From CAZGUG01 sp964529035 (GTDB lineage Bacteria; Bacillota; Clostridia; Ch29): a stretch of DNA of 20,667 nt. The notes under the pieces are model-generated. The model was not told where the DNA came from, ran no database searches, and saw nothing but the letters and a program-made list of their open reading frames with translations. The translations under genes were made by a program, and so were the position numbers. The stretch is taken from positions 1-20,667 of the forward strand of contig CAZGUG010000035.1 in the NCBI GenBank assembly GCA_964529035.1, given 5' to 3'. Shown here in pieces: positions 15,007 through 20,667 of this stretch (its first letter is position 1; each line of letters starts with the position of its first letter).

Positions 15007-15774
15007 TCATTCATACCATTCCCTTGGAGGGCTGGGGGGTATATTCCTTTTGTGTTCTGATACCCGGTGCAGTCTTTCAATAATTTTTTTGTCCTTTTCA
15101 GGTATGGCTTTGCCCTCTAAAAAACCGTCAACCATGTCATAGGTGGTACCCATTTCCTTTTCGTCGGTCTGTCCTTCCCACAAACCTGCAGTAGGTGTCT
15201 TTTGGATTATCCTGTCCGGAACTCCGAGAATCCTTCCCCATTCCCTTACTTCCCTTTTTTTGATATGCGCAATGGGTAGCAGATCCACTCCCCCATCTCC
15301 ATATTTTGTAAAATATCCCACATAGGTCTCTGCTTCGTTGTCGGTACCAACCACCAGATAATTCATTGAATTTGCAACTGCGTATAATGTACTCATCCTG
15401 AGCCTTGCCTTTAAGTTCGCCCGGGCCATCCTGCCATAGTCACCGTCAATATCCCTTATATCTGAAGTCTCTGCAAACACCCTCCTAGTCAGGGTTTCGT
15501 GAACTGCTGTCAAATCAATCTCCACAGCCTTTATACCGCAGGCCCTCACCACTTCCCACGCATCCTCCATATCGGTTTTGCTGCTGTCGCAGGGCATGAT
15601 TATACCCATTGAATCCTCCGGCAGTGCTTTTTTAATCAAAAAAGCCACCACTGCGGAATCCACTCCTCCCGACACACCCACCAGCAGTCCCTTTGTCTTG
15701 CTTTCTTTGACTTTTTCAGTCAGCCATTCCACAGTTCTCTTTATTTTTATGTTTTCTTCTCCCTTTTCAGTCAT
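15007..15774 (-). CDS. nadE: NAD+ synthase (NadE, ammonia- or glutamine-fed)
   Basis: A 255-residue NAD synthase that amidates nicotinate adenine dinucleotide to NAD+ using ATP. The ATP pyrophosphatase P-loop SGGVDSAV lies at residues 35-42, and the dinucleotide/ATP region GTDNEAETYVGYFTKYGDGG at about 143-162. There is no N-terminal nitrilase-type glutaminase domain, so it is the short form that uses ammonia, or a partner glutaminase. ATG 15774 follows AGAGGTG by about 5 bases. yebC may be cotranscribed downstream. The upstream intergenic stretch has a 7-bp inverted repeat, AGAGTGT/ACACTCT (15789-15820), around a TATAAA-like element. Confidence 0.96.
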   Translation of the reverse strand: MTEKGEENIKIKRTVEWLTEKVKESKTKGLLVGVSGGVDSAVVAFLIKKALPEDSMGIIMPCDSSKTDMEDAWEVVRACGIKAVEIDLTAVHETLTRRVFAETSDIRDIDGDYGRMARANLKARLRMSTLYAVANSMNYLVVGTDNEAETYVGYFTKYGDGGVDLLPIAHIKKREVREWGRILGVPDRIIQKTPTAGLWEGQTDEKEMGTTYDMVDGFLEGKAIPEKDKKIIERLHRVSEHKRNIPPSPPREWYE

Positions 15775-15788
15775 GTTTTCACCTCTGC

Positions 15789-15820
15789 AGAGTGTATTTA
15801 TAGGTATATTAACACACTCT
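15789..15820 (-). promoter_or_regulatory. Inverted repeat around a possible nadE -10 element
   Basis: AGAGTGT (15789-15795) and ACACTCT (15814-15820) are perfect inverted repeats 18 bases apart. On the minus strand the space between them contains TATACC and TATAAA. The site lies directly upstream of the nadE ribosome binding site. It could be a repressor operator or a leader hairpin; no known operator consensus was recognised. Confidence 0.3.
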
Positions 15821-15911
15821 TTTTGTTTGGTAAAGAGTTGGTTTGTGCTGTGAATATTTTAGTTCGGGATGGAAAAATTAGATAATGATACTATAAACAC
15901 AGGAGGAGCAA

Positions 15912-16259
15912 ATGACCGTAAAACTGGTACTAATAGGCTTGTTTACGGGAATATGCAACGGTCTGTTCGGCTCCGGAGGAGGTACCATTCTGGTTCCCGG
16001 CATGGTTTTTGTTATGGGGCTAAAGGAGCATAAGGCCCATGCCACGGCAATTATGGTCATACTGCCACTTACAATACTAAGTACAATTGTGTATTACAGA
16101 AGCAGTTACATCGACTGGCCCACCACCCTGAGGGTGGTTTCCGGGGGTATTGCGGGCAGCCTTATCGGAGCGAAACTGCTAAACAGAATCCCTGCTTCTG
16201 TCTTAAGAAAGGCCTTCGGTATATTTATGATAATAACGGCTGTAAGGATGGTGTTTTGA
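15912..16259 (+). CDS. TSUP (TauE/SafE, DUF81) transporter, N-terminal half
   Basis: A 115-residue membrane protein with about four helices, equal to one half of a standard 230- to 260-residue TSUP transporter. The opening GLFTGICNGLFGSGGGTILVP is the glycine-rich TSUP repeat signature, which occurs once in each half of full-length members. TSUP proteins export or import sulfite, sulfonates or related anions. ATG 15912 has AGGAGGA 6-7 bases upstream. The TGA stop (16257-16259) is followed in the same frame, with no gap, by the second half. The pair probably assembles as a heterodimer; the substrate is unknown. Confidence 0.85.
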   Translation: MTVKLVLIGLFTGICNGLFGSGGGTILVPGMVFVMGLKEHKAHATAIMVILPLTILSTIVYYRSSYIDWPTTLRVVSGGIAGSLIGAKLLNRIPASVLRKAFGIFMIITAVRMVF

Positions 16260-16616
16260 CTGTTACTGGTTTTTATTGGACTGCTTTCGGGAATAATTGG
16301 AGCCATGGGGATTGGCGGAGGAGTACTGCTCATCCCCGCCCTGATTATTTTTGCCGGTTCCAGGCAGCATATAGCCCAGAGTATAAACCTGATAAGCTTT
16401 ATACCCGTTGCAGCTGTAGCGCTCATTATTCATTACAGGAAAAATAACCTGCATACCGGTTACTCTCCGGTTTTGATAATTGCCGGCCTTGCCGGGGCAC
16501 TGATTGGTTCTGTTTTTGCCGTAAGACTGCCATCCGATATTCTTTCCAAGCTTTTTGGTATTTTCCTGTTTTTTATGGGTACCGTAGAAATCTTCTGCAA
16601 AAAAGAACCAGAATAA
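16260..16616 (+). CDS. TSUP (TauE/SafE, DUF81) transporter, C-terminal half
   Basis: About 118 codons in the same frame as the preceding gene, starting directly after its TGA. The segment GLLSGIIGAMGIGGGVLLIP is the second TSUP repeat signature, and about four helices follow. The only conventional in-frame start is ATG 16305, but it falls inside the conserved glycine-rich motif and would remove the first helix. The likely start is the CTG at 16260, with AAGGA at 16244-16248 upstream and translation restarting from the preceding stop. The alternative is a 234-residue full-length gene broken by, or reading through, one TGA. The convergent CoA-binding gene ends 4 bases away. Confidence 0.7.
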   Translation: MLLVFIGLLSGIIGAMGIGGGVLLIPALIIFAGSRQHIAQSINLISFIPVAAVALIIHYRKNNLHTGYSPVLIIAGLAGALIGSVFAVRLPSDILSKLFGIFLFFMGTVEIFCKKEPE

Positions 16617-16620
16617 TACC

Positions 16621-17004
16621 CTATCCCAGTTCCACCAAAACGCACCTGTTGTATGCAATTTCCAAATTCAATCCGTATGCCTTTTTAATTATTTCATTAC
16701 TCTCGGCACCGGGCTGGAACCACAACCTTTTTATACCCTGCTGCGCCGCCTGTTCCAAAACATCCAGCCCCACTGCAGGAGGCACTATTACGCTTACTGC
16801 GCCGGGCAGTTCGGGCAGATCCCTTAGATTGTTGTAGCAGGGATCACCCTCTATTTCTATACAGTTTGGGTTCACCGCAAAGGTATTGTACCCTTCCGCC
16901 AGCAGTCTTTTATAAACTTTATACCCGTACTTCTGCGGGTTTGCCGATGCGCCCACAACTGCCCAAACTTTTTCCTTTAGCATATTAGAAACCAGTTGGT
17001 CCAT
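16621..17004 (-). CDS. CoA-binding (YccU-like) Rossmann-fold protein
   Basis: A 127-residue single-domain protein of the CoA-binding domain family, related to the N-terminal domain of succinyl-CoA synthetase alpha. The nucleotide-binding motif VWAVVGASANPQKYGYKV lies at about residues 13-30, and FAVNPN follows. LWFQPGAES near 90-98 and the single Cys in YNRCVLVELG are also typical. ATG 17004 is preferred over ATG 17019 because GGAGG lies 8 bases before it, while the upstream ATG has no such site. The family's biological role is poorly defined; binding of CoA or a nucleotide is inferred from the fold. It lies 73 bases after the Nudix gene on the same strand and may be cotranscribed. Confidence 0.85.
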   Translation of the reverse strand: MDQLVSNMLKEKVWAVVGASANPQKYGYKVYKRLLAEGYNTFAVNPNCIEIEGDPCYNNLRDLPELPGAVSVIVPPAVGLDVLEQAAQQGIKRLWFQPGAESNEIIKKAYGLNLEIAYNRCVLVELG

Positions 17005-17077
17005 AAACTTTTCCTCCATGTCCGTATATTAAATAAGATTATCCCTCCAACCTTAATGGGTAATGAAATAATCCCTG

Positions 17078-17503
17078 CTAGATATTGTCACTGCACAATC
17101 TTTTATACTTCTTATAGGATAAGCTGACCAATGATTTGTCCTGGCTGTAAGTAATCTTCTCAATTGCCTCTTCTATCGGGAAAAAACCTGCCCCTTTGAA
17201 ACCCTCATCTTTGTTCACGCTTGCACTGCCATTATTTGTCTTCATTATGAACCAGGTGATCTTATTACAGACAGGTTTTTGACGACTTATGGAATAGAAT
17301 TCATAACTTGTTTCACCCGCCGGCGATACGACCTCCGCTTCAACCCCTGCCTCTTTCTTAACCCTTGATTTTGCCGTTTCCACTGAAATGTGCCCGTTTC
17401 TTATTGCTCCCTTAGGCAGTACCCATTCGTCCTTGTGATTTTTGAGAATGAGTACCTTATCTTTGTTGAAGACCACACCGCCGGCGCAATTTCTGAAAAG
17501 CAT
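17078..17503 (-). CDS. Nudix-domain protein with degenerate Nudix box
   Basis: A 141-residue Nudix-fold protein (RNCAGGVVF at the start, WVLPKGAIRNG at about 27-37, YSQDKSLVSLSYKKYK near the end). The usual Nudix box is G-x5-E-x7-R-E-U-x-E-E-x-G-U. At exactly this spacing from Gly32 the protein has His38, Ser46, Arg47, Val48, Lys50, Glu51, Gly53 and Val54, so four of the conserved polar residues are replaced and only the last Glu remains. Classical Mg-dependent pyrophosphohydrolase activity is therefore doubtful; ligand sensing or another chemistry is possible. ATG 17503 has AGGGGAGA upstream and fits family starts; the frame is open to 17584. A good promoter lies 40-65 bases upstream. Confidence 0.85.
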   Translation of the reverse strand: MLFRNCAGGVVFNKDKVLILKNHKDEWVLPKGAIRNGHISVETAKSRVKKEAGVEAEVVSPAGETSYEFYSISRQKPVCNKITWFIMKTNNGSASVNKDEGFKGAGFFPIEEAIEKITYSQDKSLVSLSYKKYKRLCSDNI

Positions 17504-17540
17504 AGGCAATCTCCCCTTTCGATTTGGTTTTCCTGGCTTA

Positions 17541-17568
17541 ATTATATCATACCCGATTAGCAAAACAA
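17541..17568 (-). promoter_or_regulatory. Promoter of the Nudix gene
   Basis: On the minus strand TTGTTT (17568-17563) is followed after 16 bases by a perfect TATAAT (17546-17541). It sits about 40 bases before the start at 17503, in the divergent region shared with the DUF3189 gene. Confidence 0.5.
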
Positions 17569-17645
17569 AACCCGGAAAGGGCAAATTATAAATAAAATAT
17601 AATTGGGAAACATTATAAGGACAGATTATACCCGGAGGTTTGGTA

Positions 17646-18107
17646 ATGCATATAATATATCACTGTGTTGGGGGTGCTCATTCATCGGCAATTGCTTCCG
17701 CAATACACCTGGGTCTACTGCCCAGAAAAAGGGTAGCCACGGCTGTGGAAATTCTAAGTATACCGTATTTTGACAATACAACCAGGGAACACTACGGACG
17801 TATCATTCACAGAGGAATTGACGAGTATGGAAATGATATATATACCTTAAGCCGCCAGTTCTCCGGTGACATAATAATAAGGGCCCTCAGGGATTTATGC
17901 CTGATAATTAACGGCAGCGGGAATGAGGTAGTTTTGATCAATGTTTCGGAAGCGGTAAACACTACTATGAAAATCGGCGGTTTTCTTTCCAGGAGGCTTA
18001 ACACGATTGCGGTAGGCAGACCGATAGTTCTGTGGGGAAGCCGAAAAGCCTATATGGACATTGTTAAAATAGTCAATAACACAAAGGAAAAAGTCCACAA
18101 AAAATAA
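17646..18107 (+). CDS. DUF3189 family protein
   Basis: A 153-residue protein of the DUF3189 family, which is found mainly in Clostridia. The N-terminal IIYHCVGGAHSSAIASAIHLG looks like a strand followed by a glycine/serine loop and helix, as in phosphate-binding folds. Later GNEVVLINVSEA and RPIVLWGSRKAY look like further strands of an alpha/beta protein. No catalytic function is known to me. ATG 17646 is chosen because GGAGGT ends 6 bases before it; an upstream TTG (17640) is too close to that site. It is transcribed alone, divergent from the Nudix gene and convergent with the GH26 gene. Its stop lies in the shared terminator stem. Confidence 0.85.
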   Translation: MHIIYHCVGGAHSSAIASAIHLGLLPRKRVATAVEILSIPYFDNTTREHYGRIIHRGIDEYGNDIYTLSRQFSGDIIIRALRDLCLIINGSGNEVVLINVSEAVNTTMKIGGFLSRRLNTIAVGRPIVLWGSRKAYMDIVKIVNNTKEKVHKK

Positions 18108-18133
18108 CAGACCCGGTGGGCCTGCTATTTTTT
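18099..18133. terminator. Bidirectional terminator shared by DUF3189 and GH26 genes
   Basis: AAAAAATA, CAG and CCC on the left pair with GGG, CTG and TATTTTTT on the right, with two single mismatches and a GGT loop. Both stop codons, TAA (18105-18107) and the complement of TAG (18125-18127), fall inside the stem. The A/T-rich outer arms supply a U-tract for either direction. Confidence 0.88.
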
Positions 18134-20113
18134 AATGGCTTCCATATCAAACCTTCTTAGCTTTAATCCATTTTTAAATGCCAATTTTGCTTCAATTGAT
18201 GAATCTATTGGGTATTCCCACCTGCCGTCAACCTGGTTAAACCACACGGCTACTTTAATCCTCGGATAACCGTAAGCCAGTTTGTTGAACGCATCCTGTA
18301 TCCATACAGCTTTGTCTCCACCTACTTCATTGGATGCAAATTCCGTTATCATAAAGGGTTTGTCCGGATAAAGCGTCAGGTATTCATAATATATATCTTT
18401 ATATATTGTATCAAAATCTCTCCATTCGTCACCGCCGTGACTTACACCGTTGTTATAACCTGTAAGGCCTATCCAGTCAACATATTCATCCCCGGGGTAG
18501 TATAAATGGGGATTGTTCCAGCTAAAATCGGGAAAGGACCTGTCATGGGGATTCCATACAAAGTATGCATTATCGGCTCCCGCTTCTTCAAACAGGTTGT
18601 ATACTCTTTTCCAGGCCTCTGTAAACAGGTCCTGGTCCTTTCCGTAAAACCAGGTACACCACGGGTCCCAGTCTCCGTTCATCTCATTGGCAAACCGGAA
18701 GAACACCGGCTCTCCGAGCTCCTTGACCTCATTGGCCCATCTCTTTATATAATCGTCGTAATCTCCGGATACAATACCGGGTATCATAATCTCATCCAGA
18801 TTCCCTTCAATCCATGGCTGCAGGGTCAGCATCATGATTCTTCCGTCAGCATAAACTTCCCGGGCATCCTTTTTCGGAAATTCCGTATTAAAGGAGGAAT
18901 ATGTCATTACAAAATCAAACCTGTGTCCCAGATTGGCTTCGGCCTTTTTAAGGTCGTACAGGTAATTACCCGGGACATGCTCGCTGAAAATTCCCCAAAG
19001 TGTTTTGTTCCCTGGTATGGACAGGCTTGTTTTATTCCCTTCCAATAATATTTCCATACCTTCATCGGCGGGTACTTTTTTTTCTGTAAATGCCGTTATA
19101 TTATAGTCAATATGGGTAAAGCTGTTAAGAATAGAATAATAGTTTGCAAAGGCCTTTTCCATATTTTTATTGTCAGTCTTTATCATATAAGTATATACAT
19201 AGTTTTCCCCTTGGGGGATTACATGCATTTCATAGTAGTAATTAAAATCCTGCTCAATTGTTTTAATCTTCGGCCTTCTCCACATGTACTCCGCCACGCG
19301 GCTGCCGTCCTCCTGCTGTTTGTCTCTTTTGAATAATTCCTCTATTAAAGCCGCGCCTTCAGATATTTTTTTATTGCTGTACCATATGTATTCATCGGGC
19401 GATCTTCCGTTCAACGGCTGTTTGTATATAAAAAGTTTCCCTGTACCCTGTCCGGTAAAAGTCGTGCCTGCAAACTCACGGCTGTTGTCGACCTGCCATT
19501 CTTCGGGCAGATAAACCATATACTTGTCAATGTTGTTGTAATAGCCTTTATATCCGGTGTTTTCTGTATGCTCTTTTATATTGAGAGTTGCCAGGAAATC
19601 CTCAAACTCCTGATATGCCCGCTCAAAATATTCAAGCTCTGACATAAGGGTAATATGATATGAGGACGCGTCACTACCCATAATATAAATATCAGTATAG
19701 TATTTTTTGTCCTTTATCCATTTTATGTGATACTGACTGTGGTTTTGCTTTTCTAACAACAGGTCCTCTATAAGAATATAGCTGCCACCGCTGTCCCTCA
19801 GACTTGTAAAAATTTTGTTTGGCGAATCGTTTTTCTCTCTGCCCAGCACCTCGATTCCGCCTATTTCTTTTATCTCTCCGTCTATTTCTTTGGTTATGAT
19901 GTATTCTCCACCGCCGGTTCTTGTCAGAATCCAGCCGTCCATAAGAATGAATTCCAGTTTTCCGTCCAAAATAGTAGTATATGAACTACCGTAGGATGAC
20001 ATGTCATGGCTCCAGGTTTCAGTCGGCTCTGTCGCCTGTACCGTAACGCTTAGTGTAGATAACATCAGTGCTGTTAATACTGTAATAAGGCCCCTGTTTC
20101 TCAATTCAATCAC
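18125..20113 (-). CDS. Secreted glycoside hydrolase family 26 protein (beta-mannanase-like)
   Basis: A 662-residue exported protein. Residues 1-27 form a signal peptide (hydrophobic LITVLTALMLSTLSV, cleavage probable after VQA). Residues about 45-180 and 190-335 look like two related alpha/beta modules, each opening with a short strand and turn (FILMDGWILTR; MVYLPEEWQVD); they weakly resemble PsbP/DUF1795-type domains. Residues about 365-655 are a GH26 TIM barrel: probable acid/base Glu477 in FFRFANEMNGDWDPW and nucleophile Glu591 in PFMITEFASNE, with NAYFVWNPHD and YVDWIGLTGYN between. GH26 enzymes cut beta-mannan, and some cut beta-1,3/1,4-glucan or xylan. GTG 20113 is preferred over TTG 20146 because GGGGAG lies 8 bases upstream and the signal peptide then starts correctly. 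No dockerin or SLH module is visible. Confidence 0.85.
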   Translation of the reverse strand: MIELRNRGLITVLTALMLSTLSVTVQATEPTETWSHDMSSYGSSYTTILDGKLEFILMDGWILTRTGGGEYIITKEIDGEIKEIGGIEVLGREKNDSPNKIFTSLRDSGGSYILIEDLLLEKQNHSQYHIKWIKDKKYYTDIYIMGSDASSYHITLMSELEYFERAYQEFEDFLATLNIKEHTENTGYKGYYNNIDKYMVYLPEEWQVDNSREFAGTTFTGQGTGKLFIYKQPLNGRSPDEYIWYSNKKISEGAALIEELFKRDKQQEDGSRVAEYMWRRPKIKTIEQDFNYYYEMHVIPQGENYVYTYMIKTDNKNMEKAFANYYSILNSFTHIDYNITAFTEKKVPADEGMEILLEGNKTSLSIPGNKTLWGIFSEHVPGNYLYDLKKAEANLGHRFDFVMTYSSFNTEFPKKDAREVYADGRIMMLTLQPWIEGNLDEIMIPGIVSGDYDDYIKRWANEVKELGEPVFFRFANEMNGDWDPWCTWFYGKDQDLFTEAWKRVYNLFEEAGADNAYFVWNPHDRSFPDFSWNNPHLYYPGDEYVDWIGLTGYNNGVSHGGDEWRDFDTIYKDIYYEYLTLYPDKPFMITEFASNEVGGDKAVWIQDAFNKLAYGYPRIKVAVWFNQVDGRWEYPIDSSIEAKLAFKNGLKLRRFDMEAIKK

Positions 20114-20241
20114 TTCAATCACTCCCCGCCGCTTTAAACGTGTCAATCTGTATGTTAGACGTAAGTTCTTTTTTTATGTTCCGCTAATTATTCTACACTT
20201 GCGGCGTAATTTCCTTCATTTTGCTTCGCAAAAAATAAAAA

Positions 20242-20316
20242 TGGCTCCTCAGGCTGGATTCGAACCAGCAGCCCCTCGGTTAACAGCCGAGTGCTCCACC
20301 GTTGAGCTACTGAGGA
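20242..20316 (-). tRNA. tRNA-Asn (GTT)
   Basis: The minus strand reads as a complete cloverleaf: acceptor arms TCCTCAG and CTGAGGA, a D arm with AGCTCAACGGTGGAGC, anticodon stem CTCGG/CCGAG around loop CTGTTAA (anticodon GTT), and a T arm with GGTTCGAATCC. CCA is encoded at 20244-20242. It lies about 15 bases after 5S rRNA, so it is part of the rRNA transcript. Confidence 0.97.
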
Positions 20317-20331
20317 ACGCATTATAAGTTA

Positions 20332-20452
20332 AACCCGGCAGCGACTTACTCTCCCAAGGCGTCTCCACCTAAGTACCATCAGCGCTGGAGGACTTTACCT
20401 GTGTGTTCGGAATGGGAACCGGTGTTACCCCTCCGCCATTGCCACCGGGTTT
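20332..20452 (-). rRNA. rrf: 5S ribosomal RNA
   Basis: About 120 bases on the minus strand with paired ends AACCCGG/CCGGGTT and the conserved internal segments CCCATTCCGAACAC and GATGGTACTT. It follows the 23S gene, separated by a spacer of about 160 bases that holds two hairpin repeats. Confidence 0.95.
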
Positions 20453-20482
20453 AGTTGCACTTTCAAAGCTGCACAGCGAATT

Positions 20483-20538
20483 TCAATCGGGGACATTCCT
20501 CGGCTACAGAGACATACCCTCTGTAGAGGTGTGTCCCT
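20483..20538. repeat. REP-like hairpin element, copy 1, in the 23S-5S spacer
   Basis: It begins TCAATCGGGGACATTCC and ends GGTGTGTCCC, like copy 2. GGGACA pairs with TGTCCC, CCTC (20498-20501) with GAGG (20526-20529), and CTACAGAG (20504-20511) perfectly with CTCTGTAG (20519-20526) around a 7-base loop. Confidence 0.85.
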
Positions 20539-20551
20539 GCTCCAACGTCTA

Positions 20552-20604
20552 TCAATCGGGGACATTCCGCAGCAAGGAATACCCTTTAGCAGCGGTGTGT
20601 CCCC
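20552..20604. repeat. REP-like hairpin element, copy 2, in the 23S-5S spacer
   Basis: It shares its first 17 bases and its GGTGTGTCCC end with copy 1. GGGGACA (20558-20564) pairs with TGTCCCC (20598-20604), CCGC (20567-20570) with GCGG (20592-20595), and an inner AAGG with CCTT. The inner part differs in sequence from copy 1 but keeps pairing. Confidence 0.85.
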
Positions 20605-20611
20605 TTTCATT

Positions 20612-20667
20612 AAGGTCAAGACCTCGGTCTATTAGTACCGGTCAGCTTAATGCATTACTGCACTTAC
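20612..20667 (-). rRNA. rrl: 23S ribosomal RNA, 3' end (partial)
   Basis: The minus strand carries the conserved 23S 3' end: GTAAGTGCAGTAATGCATTA, then GGTACTAATAGACCGAGG and CTTGACC. The gene continues beyond the right edge. The exact mature end cannot be fixed from sequence and may differ by a few bases. Confidence 0.93.

Noticed and set aside
16257..16259. TGA considered as a selenocysteine codon
   Set aside because: No clear SECIS-like hairpin was recognised just after it, and a selenocysteine at a helix junction of a transporter has no known role. Kept only as one open alternative in the findings.
16256..16447. TTG start overlapping the TGA of the first TSUP half
   Set aside because: It would be a typical stop-start overlap, but this frame gives a Trp/His-rich product without TSUP motifs. 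The true second half is in the frame of 16260.
20114..20241. Search for a SigI-type promoter before the GH26 gene
   Set aside because: No C-rich motif with A-tract and CG element was found, so a regulatory link between SigI and this enzyme is not supported. No convincing sigma-A promoter was found either.
20425..20619. 64-codon - strand frame in the rRNA spacer
   Set aside because: It runs over the REP-like repeats and the 5S end; there is no sign of coding.

Overview
The window looks like chromosomal DNA of a spore-forming, low-to-medium GC Firmicute of the class Clostridia. The evidence is a SigI/RsgI pair, a BofC-type sporulation protein near ruvCAB, a DUF3189 protein, a pair of half-size TSUP transporters, strong GGAGG-type ribosome binding sites, and an Asn tRNA directly after 5S rRNA. 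The secreted GH26 glycosidase and SigI/RsgI would suit a plant-polysaccharide degrader, but the species cannot be named from this sequence.

Region 1 (1-6256, + strand) is a tightly overlapping operon for a multisubunit cation/proton antiporter module: mrpE, mrpF, mrpG, a DUF4040/MbhD-like fragment of MrpA, a fusion of the MrpA tail with MrpB, mrpC, mrpD and a second MrpD/NuoL-like subunit. It ends with a PsiE-like membrane protein that appears to carry a CorC/HlyC-type C-terminal domain. Order and gene splitting follow the Mrp arm of archaeal membrane-bound hydrogenase/sulfane reductase complexes, not the bacterial seven-gene mrpA-G operon. No redox subunit is visible. A bidirectional hairpin terminator closes the operon.

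Region 2 (6269-8445, - strand) holds sigI and rsgI. RsgI has the usual anti-sigma domain, one membrane helix and the RsgI extracellular domain, followed by a long Asn/Ser/Asp/Arg/Gly-rich tail instead of a carbohydrate-binding module. Its DNA contains four identical 45-bp repeats.

Region 3 (8445-11535, - strand) holds bofC, then ruvC-ruvA-ruvB-DUF2905, the Holliday-junction machinery in an operon-like row. The bofC ribosome binding site lies inside a perfect 9-bp inverted repeat.

Region 4 (11598-17503, mostly - strand) holds a sodium-dependent NSS transporter, a damaged tyrosine recombinase, yebC, nadE, a divergent pair of TSUP half genes on the + strand, a CoA-binding protein and a Nudix protein whose Nudix box has lost most catalytic residues. 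The transporter and broken recombinase separate yebC from bofC/ruvCAB and may mark an old insertion.

Region 5 (17646-20113) holds a DUF3189 gene (+) convergent with a secreted GH26 glycosidase (-); they share one terminator whose arms include both stop codons. Region 6 (20242-20667, - strand) is the 3' end of an rRNA operon: the 23S end, a spacer with two REP-like hairpin elements, 5S rRNA and tRNA-Asn. No CRISPR array, complete insertion sequence or prophage is visible, and no stretch above 300 bases lacks an assigned feature.
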